From assembly GCF_048388525.1 (NCBI RefSeq), contig NZ_DBGCTQ010000121.1:9218-73217 (forward strand): a stretch of DNA of 64,000 nt, read 5' to 3'. This DNA is from BQOK01 sp048388525 (GTDB lineage Bacteria; Bacillota; Clostridia; Oscillospirales; Ruminococcaceae). The notes under the pieces are model-generated. The model saw only the letters and a list, made by a program, of their open reading frames with translations, made no database searches and was not told the DNA's origin. Shown here piece after piece: positions 1-7,465 of this stretch (position 1 is its first letter; each line of letters starts with the position of its first letter). A program made the translations under genes and the position numbers.

Positions 1-533
1 GCGCGGAATACGATGAATACTACAATGTATTCAAGTACACCTTCCCGGAATTTGTGCAGGTGAACATGGTGAACCCCCGCGGCTGGGAGACCGAGGATCG
101 GGACCAGCGGCTGTGGTTTTACCGGGATATGCACCGGGCCATTTTGCTGGGGAGCGTTCTGTGGATGGGCATTACCACCCGCATGCGGCCCCAGGACGGC
201 GAATACCACACCTACGCCCGGCGGGCGCTGGGTTTCAGGCAGGCGCTTGCTCCGCTGCTGCGCGGGGCGCGCTTTGCAGACGACGCCTGGCTGGAGGAGT
301 GCCCCGCGGGCTGCAATGCCACCTGCTGGGAGCTGGCCGACGGGCGGCGCATGGTGCTTGCCAGCCGCGACGAGCGGGCGCATGGCGGCACGCTGCGCCT
401 GCGGCTGGCGGCTGCTGCGGGGAAGGCCGAGTGCTTTGATGTGGACCGGGCGGCCCGGCCGGTGCGCTGCACAGGGGAGCTGGCGGAACTGGAGCTGGAG
501 CCGCAGGGGCTTCGGTGCGCCCTGTTCGGCTGA
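1..533 (+). CDS. C-terminal part of a large protein, possibly glycoside-hydrolase-like (5' end outside window)
   Basis: The open frame enters from the left edge (codons from base 3) and ends at TGA 531-533, giving about 176 residues without the true start. The first part is rich in aromatic residues (EYYNVFKYTFPEF) followed by NPRGWETEDRDQRLWFYRDM and a short LLGSVLWMG segment. The last 80 residues look like a small beta-strand C-terminal domain. This pattern resembles the end of large glycoside-hydrolase-like proteins that finish in a beta-sandwich, but I do not recognise a definite family. A strong terminator follows at 555-596. Function is inference only; the upstream sequence would settle it. 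Confidence 0.4.
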   Translation, partial: AEYDEYYNVFKYTFPEFVQVNMVNPRGWETEDRDQRLWFYRDMHRAILLGSVLWMGITTRMRPQDGEYHTYARRALGFRQALAPLLRGARFADDAWLEECPAGCNATCWELADGRRMVLASRDERAHGGTLRLRLAAAAGKAECFDVDRAARPVRCTGELAELELEPQGLRCALFG

Positions 534-554
534 AGCGCGCTGCGGCATCACAGC

Positions 555-596
555 AAAAAAGGCGGTGCGGGCAAGACCCGCGCCGCCGTGTTTTTT
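555..596 (+). terminator. Rho-independent terminator after the left-edge gene
   Basis: A GC-rich hairpin (GGCGGTGCGGGC, loop AAGA, CCCGCGCCGCC) is followed by GTTTTTT. It sits between the left-edge gene and the MgtC-like gene, so it separates two transcription units. Confidence 0.8.
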
Positions 597-611
597 ACGG
601 GAGGAAAAGGG

Positions 612-1286
612 ATGGATTGGAGCGGGGCCCTGGTACAGGGCGAATACATGCTGCGCATTTTGCTGGCTGCCTTGTGCGGCCTGGCGCTGGGCATCGAGCG
701 CAAAAACCGCCTGAAAGAGGCGGGCATGCGCACCCACCTGATTGTGGCGCTGGGTTCGGCGCTGATCATGGTGGTATCGAAGTACGGCTTTTTTGACCTG
801 GCGGGCTACAGCCACCTGAGCGTGGACGCCTCGCGCGTGGCGGCACAGATCGTGAGCGGCATCGGCTTTTTGGGGGCAGGCATGATTTTTATGCGCAACC
901 AGAGCATCACCGGGCTGACCACCGCCGCGGGCATTTGGGCCACAGCGGGCATCGGCATGGCCATGGGAGCGGGGCTGTATGCGGTGGGTGGGTTCTGCAC
1001 GCTGCTGGTGCTGCTGACACAGCTTTTGCTGCGGCGGGAGTACCGCTGGCTGCACCTGCCTGGCCGGGGCGTGATGACCATTAAGCTGCACCGGGGCGGG
1101 GATATGAACGACGTGCTGCCGCTGTTTGAACGGCGGGGCATTGAGATACAAAACCTGGATATGACCCGCAAAAAGGGCGGTGCGGTCAAGCTGGAGCTGC
1201 TGCTCAAATACCCGGCGGGGGCCTACCCGCCGGACGTGGTGCGGGATATGGAGGCCATGGAGCAGGTGGAGGCGGTGGAGGTGTGA
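612..1286 (+). CDS. MgtC/SapB family membrane protein
   Basis: This 224-residue protein has the MgtC/SapB N-terminal membrane domain. Residues about 10-145 hold four to five hydrophobic segments with the family signatures LGIERKNRLKEAGMRTH, GSALIM, and the GIGFLGAGMI/TTAAGIWATAGIGMA stretch. A soluble tail of about 75 residues resembles the ACT-like tail of longer MgtC proteins. Family members are linked to Mg2+-limitation physiology and inhibition of F-type ATP synthase in pathogens; the role in Clostridia is unknown. The ATG at 612 is preferred over an in-frame upstream TTG because GGAGGAAAAGG lies directly before it. It appears monocistronic. Confidence 0.88.
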   Translation: MDWSGALVQGEYMLRILLAALCGLALGIERKNRLKEAGMRTHLIVALGSALIMVVSKYGFFDLAGYSHLSVDASRVAAQIVSGIGFLGAGMIFMRNQSITGLTTAAGIWATAGIGMAMGAGLYAVGGFCTLLVLLTQLLLRREYRWLHLPGRGVMTIKLHRGGDMNDVLPLFERRGIEIQNLDMTRKKGGAVKLELLLKYPAGAYPPDVVRDMEAMEQVEAVEV

Positions 1287-1328
1287 GCGCCGCGAAACAG
1301 GCGCGGCCCGTTGGCCCTGCCGCCCGGG

Positions 1329-1371
1329 CAAAAAAACAAACCGCGCCGGCCTAAAGCCGGCCGGCGCGGTA
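1329..1371 (-). terminator. Terminator of the amidohydrolase gene
   Basis: Read on the minus strand, ACCGCGCCGGCCGGC, a short loop containing the amidohydrolase stop codon, and GCCGGCGCGG are followed by TTTGTTTTTTT. The hairpin lies between two converging genes and also overlaps the last codon of the amidohydrolase. Confidence 0.75.
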
Positions 1372-2499
1372 GACGATCTGCCCGTTCATCACGGTGGCGT
1401 GCACCCGGGTTTCCAGGCGCAGGGGGCTGCCGTCGAACAGGGCAAAGTCCGCGTCCTTGCCCTCTTTCAGGCTGCCCAGCCGGTCGGCCACCCGGCAGAT
1501 GCGCGCGGCGTTGATGGTGATGGCGCGCAAAGCGGCCTCCTCGCCCATGCCCTTTTTTGCGGCCAGCGCTGCGCACAAAGGCAGCTGGTGGATGCGGGTA
1601 ACGGGGTGGTCGGTGGTGAGGGCCACCAGGACCCCGGCTTTGTCCAGAATGCCTGCGGTTTTAAAATCCTCGCCCTCCACCTCGATCTTGCTGCGGGAGG
1701 CCAGCGACGGCCCCACGATGGCGGGGAAGCCGCTGGCGGCGATCTCGGCGGGGATCAGATGCCCCTCGGTGCAGTGGTCCAGGGTGAGGCCCAGGCCAAA
1801 TTCCTCGGCGATGCGGATGGCGGTAAAAATGTCGTCGGCGCGGTGCACGTGGGCTTTGAGGGGGATCCTGCCCTCGAACACAGGGCGGTAGCTCTCCCAG
1901 TGAAAGTCTGGCTGGGTGCCGCCCTTTTTTTCGTTTTCAAAGTATTGGCGGGCGCAGAACAATTCTTCCCGCAAAAGCGAGGCGATGGCCATGCGGGTGG
2001 CGGGCATGTTCCCATTGGGGCCGTAGTTGCCCTTGGGGTTCTCGCCGAACGCCACCTTCATGGCGGCGGGGGCCAGCACCACCATGTCGTCGATGCGGCG
2101 GCCGTCGGTTTTGATAAAGGCGAACTGGCCGCCCACCACGTTGGCGCTGCCCGGCCCCACCATGGCGCCGGTGATGCCCGCCGCCACCGCGTTGTGGAAC
2201 GCGCTGTCCATGGGGTTGATGGCGTCGATGGCGCGCAGGCAGGGGGTCACGGGGGTTGTGCCCTCGTTGCAGTCGTCGCCCTGCAGGCCCACCTTTTCTT
2301 CCGAGATGCCGATGTGGCTGTGGGCGTCGATGATGCCTGGATAAATATGAAGCCCGGCGGCGTTGAACACCTCGGCCCCTTCAGGCGGGGGGATGTGAGG
2401 GGCGATCTGGGCGATCACCCCGTCTGCGGCCAAAAGATCCGCTTTTATATCCCCCCCGGCTTCCATTGTGTGAAGAATGCCATTTTGAACGAGCAGCAT
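1351..2499 (-). CDS. Amidohydrolase family protein (imidazolonepropionase-like)
   Basis: A 382-residue metal-dependent hydrolase of the amidohydrolase superfamily. The N-terminal beta-sandwich leads into the metal-binding PGIIDAHSHIG motif at about 55-65. The barrel carries further ligands in LKAHVHRADD and LTLDHC, and the active-site aspartate in TTDHPVTR. The C-terminal GSLKEGKDADFALFDG closes the sandwich as in imidazolonepropionase-like and dipeptidase-like members. It is probably cytoplasmic, with no signal peptide. Substrate cannot be told; cyclic amides, dipeptides or hydantoin-like compounds are typical. It is a single-gene unit, divergent from the Asn/Gln-repeat gene. Confidence 0.85.
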   Translation of the reverse strand: MLLVQNGILHTMEAGGDIKADLLAADGVIAQIAPHIPPPEGAEVFNAAGLHIYPGIIDAHSHIGISEEKVGLQGDDCNEGTTPVTPCLRAIDAINPMDSAFHNAVAAGITGAMVGPGSANVVGGQFAFIKTDGRRIDDMVVLAPAAMKVAFGENPKGNYGPNGNMPATRMAIASLLREELFCARQYFENEKKGGTQPDFHWESYRPVFEGRIPLKAHVHRADDIFTAIRIAEEFGLGLTLDHCTEGHLIPAEIAASGFPAIVGPSLASRSKIEVEGEDFKTAGILDKAGVLVALTTDHPVTRIHQLPLCAALAAKKGMGEEAALRAITINAARICRVADRLGSLKEGKDADFALFDGSPLRLETRVHATVMNGQIVYRAGRL

Positions 2500-2605
2500 A
2501 CACGCCCTCCTGTGCTTGAAATGATTTTGTGTGAATTCCGGGAATATTTTAGCCCAAAGCGCGGCAAACTATCCATACAACCTAAATTTTTGGGAGGGTA
2601 AAACA

Positions 2606-2842
2606 ATGGAATTCAACAATCGCAACAACCAGCAGAACCAGAACAACCAGCAGAACCAGCAGAACCAGCAGAACCAGAACAACCAGCAGAACCAGAACAA
2701 CCAGCAGAACCAGAACAATCAGCAGAACCAGAACAATCAGCAGAACCAGAACAATCAGCAGAACCAGAACAACCGCCAGAATCAGAACAATCAGCAGAAT
2801 CAGAACAACCGTCAGAACCAGCAGAACCAGTTCAACCGCTGA
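2606..2842 (+). CDS. Small Asn/Gln-repeat protein
   Basis: A 78-residue peptide made almost only of asparagine and glutamine. After MEFNNRN come repeats of the unit QNQNNQ, with two Arg substitutions late in the array and the ending QNQFNR. The start at ATG 2606 follows TTTGGGAGGGT at a good distance and a strong terminator follows the stop, so it looks like an expressed gene and not a chance frame. There is no signal peptide, cysteine or hydrophobic segment. Composition resembles prion-like or spore-coat-like low-complexity proteins, but I recognise no family and assign no function. Confidence 0.65.
   Translation: MEFNNRNNQQNQNNQQNQQNQQNQNNQQNQNNQQNQNNQQNQNNQQNQNNQQNQNNRQNQNNQQNQNNRQNQQNQFNR
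2624..2830 (+). repeat. Tandem CAGAACCAGAACAA-type repeats within the Asn/Gln gene
   Basis: Units such as CAGAACCAGAACAAYCAG are repeated over about 200 bases. AAC/AAT and CAG dominate, with wobble differences (aaccag versus aatcag) grouped by neighbouring copy, as expected from unit duplication by slippage or unequal exchange. All indels visible keep the reading frame. Confidence 0.85.
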
Positions 2843-2875
2843 CGGCAGCCCCTGCCGCCGGATGCGGCGGGATGC

Positions 2876-2920
2876 AAAGAGCGGACCTTCCGGCTTTCGG
2901 GCTGGAAGGTCCGCTCTTTT
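2876..2920. terminator. Strong bidirectional terminator
   Basis: AAAGAGCGGACCTTCC pairs with GGAAGGTCCGCTCTTTT across a 12-base loop. It has a T-run on both strands and serves the Asn/Gln gene on the plus strand and the coiled-coil gene on the minus strand. Confidence 0.85.
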
Positions 2921-2948
2921 GTATGGGGAAGCTGCGGGGGCCGGAGCC

Positions 2949-3272
2949 TCAGCTGGCCGCGGGCACGCCCAGCTTTTCGGCGATCTCGTCCAATTTGAGG
3001 CCTGATTTTTGGGCCTGCCTCACCAGCTCCTGGATCTTTTCGGCCTTTGTTTTGCGCTTTTTGCGCTGTTTGGGCCCCAGGGCCGCCTTTTTTTTCTCCT
3101 GCAGAGCGGCGATCCTGCCGCGCAGGACGGCGGCCTTATGATCGAATTCGGCAATGGCCGCTGCTTTTTTGTGCTCTGTTTCCTGCATGGCCCCTTCCAG
3201 CGCTTCGATCTGTGCGTCGATCGCAGCGGCGATCTGCTGCGGGGTGCGCCTTACGCGTTTTTGCTCCGGCAT
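2949..3272 (-). CDS. Small basic coiled-coil protein of unknown function
   Basis: The 107-residue product begins MPEQKRVRRTPQQIAAAID and continues as a long charged helix (about residues 12-62, rich in Ala, Glu and Lys), likely a coiled coil. A very basic stretch PKQRKKRKTKAEK follows. The C-terminal 30 residues (ELVRQAQKSGLKLDEIAEKLGV) look like a helix-turn-helix-type helical pair. The start follows AAGGAGTTGTTCGT. A DNA-binding or nucleoid role would fit the composition, but this is inference. It lies alone between terminators. Confidence 0.6.
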   Translation of the reverse strand: MPEQKRVRRTPQQIAAAIDAQIEALEGAMQETEHKKAAAIAEFDHKAAVLRGRIAALQEKKKAALGPKQRKKRKTKAEKIQELVRQAQKSGLKLDEIAEKLGVPAAS

Positions 3273-3389
3273 ACGAACAACTCCTTTTTGATGAACTGGT
3301 TGTCCCTATCGTAGCACAGGGGGATTGTTGGAATAAGGGGATTTTACGGGAAGAGGCGCCGACGGAATAATTTTTGCGGCAGTTTCGCT

Positions 3390-4199
3390 TCAGGGCCAGC
3401 GCTGGCCGGGGGGCAGGCCGTAAACCTGCACCACCTCCAGCAGCGGGCTGAGTGCAATGTCCCGCGGGGTGACCAGCCAGCCACCGGTGGCGTCCAGGTC
3501 GTAGCCCTGGCGGGCGAACGCCGCCCATACCAGGTGGGCGCACTGGGTGGCGGTGAACTGGCCCCCGGGCAGTTTTGGGGAAAACAGCCCCACGGTGGGG
3601 CTGTAGGAGGCGCCGGCCAGCGCCTGGGGTGCCTCGCGGGCGATCAGGGCCCGGGTTTCGCCGCTCACCCCGGCCAGGCGCAGCACCAAAAAGCTTGCCC
3701 GGTCGCCCCAGGCTGAGGCAAGGCCGAAAAACGGTCCGTCCGGCCCACATTCCAGGGTGCGGCCCGTTTGGGCGTCCACCACCAGGGCCGCGTGGCCGTT
3801 GCGCCAGCCCAGGCAGTGGGAGGCCGGTGTTACCAGAATGTCGCCGGCCTCCAGGGGGGCAAGGCGCACGGGGCTGGCCAGTATGTCCTGGCGGGTGAGC
3901 AGGGTGCCGTAGCCGCACTGCCAGGCGACCGGGGCGAACAGCTGGCGCTGAAAGGCGAGCACTCCCTGCGCGCCCTCCTGCCGCCACACCGCGTAAAGCC
4001 CCGTTGGCCCGAGGCCCGTTTGCTGAAAAAGCAGGGCTTCGGCCTGCGGCGCGGGCTGCACGCCCCGCAGCAGGGGCGCCAGATCCACAGGCTGTGTGCC
4101 GGGCGGAATATGCGCGGAGGCTTCGGTGCGCGCTGTCCAGCCCCAAAGCAAAAGCCCCGCCGCGCCTGCCAGCGCCAGGGCCGTTAAAAGGCGTTTCAT
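3390..4199 (-). CDS. YiiX/NlpC-P60-like permuted papain-fold peptidase, exported
   Basis: The 269-residue protein has an N-terminal signal/anchor segment (MKRLLTALALAGAAGLLLWG). The circularly permuted papain order is visible: LEAGDILVT, then the histidine in GHAALVVDAQTG, and near the C-terminus the likely nucleophile in FTATQCAHLVWAAF. This arrangement is typical of YiiX/YycO-type enzymes, which cleave amide bonds in peptidoglycan or lipids. It is probably extracellular or membrane-tethered. GAGGAG precedes the ATG at 4199. It is a single-gene unit read away from the DUF5058 gene pair. Confidence 0.7.
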   Translation of the reverse strand: MKRLLTALALAGAAGLLLWGWTARTEASAHIPPGTQPVDLAPLLRGVQPAPQAEALLFQQTGLGPTGLYAVWRQEGAQGVLAFQRQLFAPVAWQCGYGTLLTRQDILASPVRLAPLEAGDILVTPASHCLGWRNGHAALVVDAQTGRTLECGPDGPFFGLASAWGDRASFLVLRLAGVSGETRALIAREAPQALAGASYSPTVGLFSPKLPGGQFTATQCAHLVWAAFARQGYDLDATGGWLVTPRDIALSPLLEVVQVYGLPPGQRWP

Positions 4200-4284
4200 A
4201 CTTCATCTCCTCTTCGCTTTTTTATTCATTCCCCTGCGGGCGCAATTTACCCGCCGGAGGCCAAAGCGGAACGCCCTGTGTTAC

Positions 4285-4313
4285 TTGGCAAGGGGGCGCC
4301 GGTATGGTACAAT
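4285..4313 (+). promoter_or_regulatory. Promoter of the DUF5058 gene pair
   Basis: TTGGCA and TACAAT are separated by 17 bases, and TGG directly before TACAAT adds an extended -10. The transcript would start about 35 bases before the start codon at 4356. Confidence 0.75.
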
Positions 4314-4355
4314 GAAACCATTGCTTTAGCACAATAAAATTTGGAGGAGGAAACC

Positions 4356-5096
4356 ATGGATCTGTTAGCGCAATTGAACAGCCTGCCCATGTTTGCCATC
4401 GTGGGGGCGGTGATCCTGTTTATCCTGGGGCTCAGCGTACTGTATCTGGTTAAGAGCTACCGGGCCGGCGTGGCCCTGGGGATGGACAAGGCCAAGCTGC
4501 GCCGGGCCATCACGTCCAGCGCCACCTTTACCCTGCTGCCGAGCGTGTCGATCCTGCTGGGGGTCATCGCCCTTTCCGGCAGCCTGGGCATCCCGCTGCC
4601 CTGGATGCGGCTGTCGGTGGTGGGGGCGCTGCACTACGAGGGGAACGTGGCCGACATTGCGGCGCGCGCCGCCGGAATGGCGGGGGGCCTTGGCAGCGAA
4701 CCGCTCACCGCGAAGGTTTTCGTGACCGTGGGCCTGGTAATGACCGCGGGCATTCTGGCAGGATGCCTTTTGTGCATTTTCTTTTTAAAAACTTACATGA
4801 AGCGCATCCACAAAGCCGCCGGCAAAAAAGAAAAGGGCAAAAAGGGATTTGGGGATTACATGTTTGCCGCCATGTTCGTGGGGCTGGTGAGCGCGTACAT
4901 TGGTTCCTACCTGGGAGAATGGACCAGCATGGGCAACTATATGCCCCTGTTCGTGGCGGCGGTGGCCGCGGTGGCCATGGCGGTGTTTGAGTATTTTGCC
5001 CGGCGCAGAAACATGAGCTGGCTGGACAACTTTTCCATGGCGGGCAGCATGCTGGTGGGAATGGCCGCCGCGGTGCTGCTGGGCCTGGCAGTGTAA
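4356..5096 (+). CDS. DUF5058 family membrane protein
   Basis: A 246-residue polytopic membrane protein with about six hydrophobic helices. It starts MDLLAQLNSLPMFAIVG, contains the family-like stretch SSATFTLLPSVSILLGVIALSG, and has a lysine-rich cytoplasmic loop (KAAGKKEKGKKGFGDY) in the middle. I recognise it as DUF5058, whose function is unknown; transport is plausible. The ATG at 4356 follows GGAGGAGGAAACC. The next gene starts 14 bases after the stop and is also a membrane protein of similar size, so the two probably form one complex. Confidence 0.75.
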   Translation: MDLLAQLNSLPMFAIVGAVILFILGLSVLYLVKSYRAGVALGMDKAKLRRAITSSATFTLLPSVSILLGVIALSGSLGIPLPWMRLSVVGALHYEGNVADIAARAAGMAGGLGSEPLTAKVFVTVGLVMTAGILAGCLLCIFFLKTYMKRIHKAAGKKEKGKKGFGDYMFAAMFVGLVSAYIGSYLGEWTSMGNYMPLFVAAVAAVAMAVFEYFARRRNMSWLDNFSMAGSMLVGMAAAVLLGLAV

Positions 5097-5110
5097 AGGA
5101 GGCGGGCGGA

Positions 5111-5794
5111 ATGAACGGAGCGGAACGCGAACAATTTTACGAGAAATATGAAAACGGGGCTCACCGTATTGGGCGCATTGGCCTGTCGGTGGGAATTGTG
5201 ATGATGCTGGCCGTGCCCCTGACCATGGGCTGGCTGCTGGGCACCGGGCCGGACTGGAAGGCCTTTGGCCTGGGGTTTGTGCAGGTGGCGCTGATCTACT
5301 GGACCAGCGGCGTGATGGAGTTTTTGGTTTATGCGCCCATGCTGGGCTCCGGGGCGAGCTATCTGACCTTTATCACAGGCAATGTGCTCAATTTGAAACT
5401 GCCCTGCGCTGTGAACGCGCGGGAGGTGTGCGGCACCGAGGTGGGCACCCCGGAAAACGACATCGTATCCACCCTGTCGGTGGCGGTGAGCAGCCTGGTG
5501 ACCACCGCCGTGCTGGCGATCGGCGTGCTGTGCCTGGTGCCGCTGCGCCCGATCCTGGAGAACCCGGCCCTTGTGCCGGCCTTCAACAATGTGATCCCGG
5601 CGCTGTTCGGCGCGCTGGCGTTCAAATATTTCTCCAAAAACCTGAAGATCGCGGCGGCGCCCCTGGCGTTTATGTGCGCGCTGTTTGTGGCGGTGCCCAG
5701 CCTGATCGGCAGTGTGTCGTTTTTGATCCTGGTGTCGGGCGCGATGGCGATCGGCATCGCTTACTGGCTGTTCAAAAAGGGAAAGCTGGAATAA
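5111..5794 (+). CDS. Membrane protein, partner of the DUF5058 protein
   Basis: The 227-residue product has a short polar N-terminus (MNGAEREQFYEKYENG) and about six membrane helices. Notable are an asparagine/glycine-rich reentrant-looking stretch (GSGASYLTFITGNVLNLKLP) and a FNNVIPALFGALAFKYF segment. It follows the DUF5058 gene after an AGGAGG at 5097-5102 and ends at a strong terminator. I do not recognise a named family. The pairing of two similar-size membrane proteins suggests a two-subunit permease, which is inference. Confidence 0.65.
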   Translation: MNGAEREQFYEKYENGAHRIGRIGLSVGIVMMLAVPLTMGWLLGTGPDWKAFGLGFVQVALIYWTSGVMEFLVYAPMLGSGASYLTFITGNVLNLKLPCAVNAREVCGTEVGTPENDIVSTLSVAVSSLVTTAVLAIGVLCLVPLRPILENPALVPAFNNVIPALFGALAFKYFSKNLKIAAAPLAFMCALFVAVPSLIGSVSFLILVSGAMAIGIAYWLFKKGKLE

Positions 5795-5810
5795 GCCCGC
5801 GCAGAAAATT

Positions 5811-5839
5811 AAAAGCGCCCCCGCTACGGGGGCGCTTTT
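5811..5839. terminator. Bidirectional terminator
   Basis: AAAAGCGCCCCC and GGGGGCGCTTTT pair across GCTAC. It ends the DUF5058 operon on the plus strand and the glycosyltransferase gene on the minus strand. Confidence 0.85.
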
Positions 5840-5875
5840 GTGCTGCCTGACGACCATAAAAAAGAAGGACCGGGC

Positions 5876-6820
5876 TCAAGCCTCGCTCTGCTCGGTTTCC
5901 CGAACAATATAGATCGGGCGGTGCTTTACTTCCATATAGGTTTTTGCCAGATACTGGCCCAGCACCCCCATGCAGAACAGCTGCACGCCGCTGCACAAGA
6001 AGATGATGCACACCATGCTGGGCCAGCCGCTGGTGGGGTCGCCCCAAACAAGGGTGCGCACGATGATGACCGCGATCAGGATAAAGGCCAGCAGGCAGAA
6101 AAAGATGCCCAGAAGGCTTGCCAGAGCGAGGGGGGCGGTGGAAAAGCCGATGATACCCTCGAGCGAATAGCGGAACAGCTTCCAGAAATTCCACTTGGTC
6201 TCGCCGGCGACCCGCTCCACATTCACGTATTCCAGCCACTTGGTCTTAAAGCCCACCCAGCCGAAGATGCCCTTGGAGAAACGGTTGTATTCGGGCATGG
6301 ACAAAATGGCGTCCACCATGCGGCGGCGCATCAGGCGGTAATCCCGCGCGCCGTCCACAATGTCGGCGTCGCTCATTTTGTTGATGAGCTTGTAGAACAT
6401 GCGGGCAAAAAAGCTGCGGATGGGAGGCTCACCCTTGCGGTTGGTGCGGCGGGTGGCCGCGCAGTCGTAATCCTCGTGCAGCAGGGCGTCCAGCATTTGG
6501 GGCAAAAGGGCGGGGGGGTCCTGCAGGTCGGCGTCCATCATGGCCACATACTCGCCCTTTGCAGCCTGCAGGCCGGCAAGGATGCCCGCCTCTTTGCCGA
6601 AATTGCGGCTGAAGCTGATGTAGCGCACCCGGGGGTCTTTTTCGTGCAGTTCGCGGGCGATCTTTAAGGTGCCGTCTTTGGAGCCGTCGTCCACAAAAAT
6701 GAACTCGAAAGCGGCCCCGTGGCTGGCCTGCATCCCGGCCGCCACGCGGGTGATCTCGGTATAAAAAAGTGGCAGTGCCTCCTGCTCGTTGTAGCAGGGC
6801 ACCACGATGGAAAGCAGCAT
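5876..6820 (-). CDS. Family 2 glycosyltransferase, GtrB/DPM1-like, membrane-anchored
   Basis: A 314-residue GT2 enzyme. The N-terminal GT-A domain shows SIVVPCYNEQEALP, the VDDGSKDGT nucleotide-binding motif, and the metal-binding MMDADLQDPP. The C-terminus has two membrane helices (about 225-255 and 262-290), the layout of GtrB/undecaprenyl-phosphate glucosyl- or mannosyltransferases that load a lipid carrier for cell-surface decoration. A GtrA-type protein is encoded far away at 45.9 kb. I chose ATG 6820 (GGGGGTGG before it) over an ATG nine codons upstream that has no ribosome site. Its promoter overlaps a perfect palindrome. Confidence 0.88.
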   Translation of the reverse strand: MLLSIVVPCYNEQEALPLFYTEITRVAAGMQASHGAAFEFIFVDDGSKDGTLKIARELHEKDPRVRYISFSRNFGKEAGILAGLQAAKGEYVAMMDADLQDPPALLPQMLDALLHEDYDCAATRRTNRKGEPPIRSFFARMFYKLINKMSDADIVDGARDYRLMRRRMVDAILSMPEYNRFSKGIFGWVGFKTKWLEYVNVERVAGETKWNFWKLFRYSLEGIIGFSTAPLALASLLGIFFCLLAFILIAVIIVRTLVWGDPTSGWPSMVCIIFLCSGVQLFCMGVLGQYLAKTYMEVKHRPIYIVRETEQSEA

Positions 6821-6900
6821 GCCGCCACCCCCTGTTTTACATTCCATGGGAATTTTTGTGCCTTCGCACCCCGGACTGCCGGGGCGCGAAGTTGTATTTA

Positions 6901-6929
6901 ATTATACCATGTTTGTTGTATTTATACAA
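6901..6929 (-). promoter_or_regulatory. Promoter of the glycosyltransferase gene
   Basis: On the minus strand TTGTAT and TATAAT are 17 bases apart. The -10 lies just outside the palindrome at 6907-6938, while the -35 and spacer lie inside it, as expected for a repressor-controlled promoter. Confidence 0.65.
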
Positions 6930-6938
6930 CAAACATGG
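6907..6938. promoter_or_regulatory. Perfect 14-bp inverted repeat, candidate operator
   Basis: CCATGTTTGTTGTA, a four-base centre TTTA, and the exact reverse complement TACAACAAACATGG. There is no T-run after it on either strand, so a terminator is unlikely. It covers the -35 and spacer of the minus-strand promoter. Confidence 0.65.
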
Positions 6939-7111
6939 CAAAGCGAAAACGGCTGTTTACACAGGGGCCGCCGCCCTGGAAGGGGCGCTTTGGCGGGCAG
7001 GCGGACCGCCGTCCGGGCGCGAAGTCTGCCGCAAACCGAAAAAAAACGGACAGAGCCTGCGAAATGTCTAAAGATATGCACAAAAATTTTACAAGTGGTT
7101 TTTAAAAAGAA

Positions 7112-7140
7112 TTGTACTTGCCCGCCCCCTTTGGTATAAT
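7112..7140 (+). promoter_or_regulatory. Promoter of the ATP synthase operon
   Basis: TTGTAC and TATAAT are 17 bases apart. Transcription would begin near 7147, which places the ATG at 7148 at the very 5' end of the message and favours the GTG at 7184 as the first start. Confidence 0.8.
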
Positions 7141-7183
7141 AAGACATATGAGTTTTAAGCAGGGCGAGGGGAGGAAATGGCAG

Positions 7184-7447
7184 GTGCAGGGGTGGCTGAA
7201 AGCGTTTCGGGAGCTTGCGTGGCTCACCCAGCTGGGCCTCTCGCTGATCACGCCGCCCCTTTTGTGCGCCGCGGTGTGCTGGTGGGCCATGGGCCGGCTG
7301 GGCTGGCCGGCCTGGAGCATGCTGCCCGCGCTGGCGCTGGGCTTTGGCGCGGCGGCCGTGAGCTTTTATAATTTTTATAGGTATACGCAGAAAAAAAGCG
7401 AGCGGGCCCACAAAAAGGACCCGCCCGCTTTTAACGACCATCAGTAA
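7184..7447 (+). CDS. atpZ: AtpZ/AtpI-type small membrane protein of the ATP synthase operon
   Basis: The first gene of the operon encodes an 87-residue protein with two membrane helices (LGLSLITPPLLCAAVCWWAMG and AWSMLPALALGFGAAAVSFY) and a basic, charged tail (RYTQKKSERAHKKD). This is the AtpZ layout; AtpZ forms a small channel or assembly partner with AtpI in several bacteria. The GTG at 7184 is preferred because GAGGGGAGG ends nine bases before it; an in-frame ATG at 7148 lies almost on the predicted transcription start. Confidence 0.7.
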   Translation: MQGWLKAFRELAWLTQLGLSLITPPLLCAAVCWWAMGRLGWPAWSMLPALALGFGAAAVSFYNFYRYTQKKSERAHKKDPPAFNDHQ

Positions 7448-7465
7448 AACGAGGGGGCGGCACAG

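Larger units (their letters stand above)
6821..7183. other. Divergent intergenic region between the glycosyltransferase and atp operon
   Basis: This 360-base gap holds the minus-strand promoter and palindrome (6901-6938) and the atp promoter (7112-7140). Between them, 6940-7100 is GC-rich for 80 bases and then AT-rich. I see no gene there. Confidence 0.6.

Noticed and set aside
1180..2601. Plus-strand frame of 473 codons across the amidohydrolase
   Set aside because: It covers the amidohydrolase on the opposite strand. The minus-strand protein has clear metal-binding motifs; the plus-strand one has none and crosses a terminator.
2606..2842. The Asn/Gln repeat as a CRISPR array or non-coding satellite
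   Set aside because: Units are short, without spacers of constant length, and all changes keep one reading frame with a start, ribosome site and stop.
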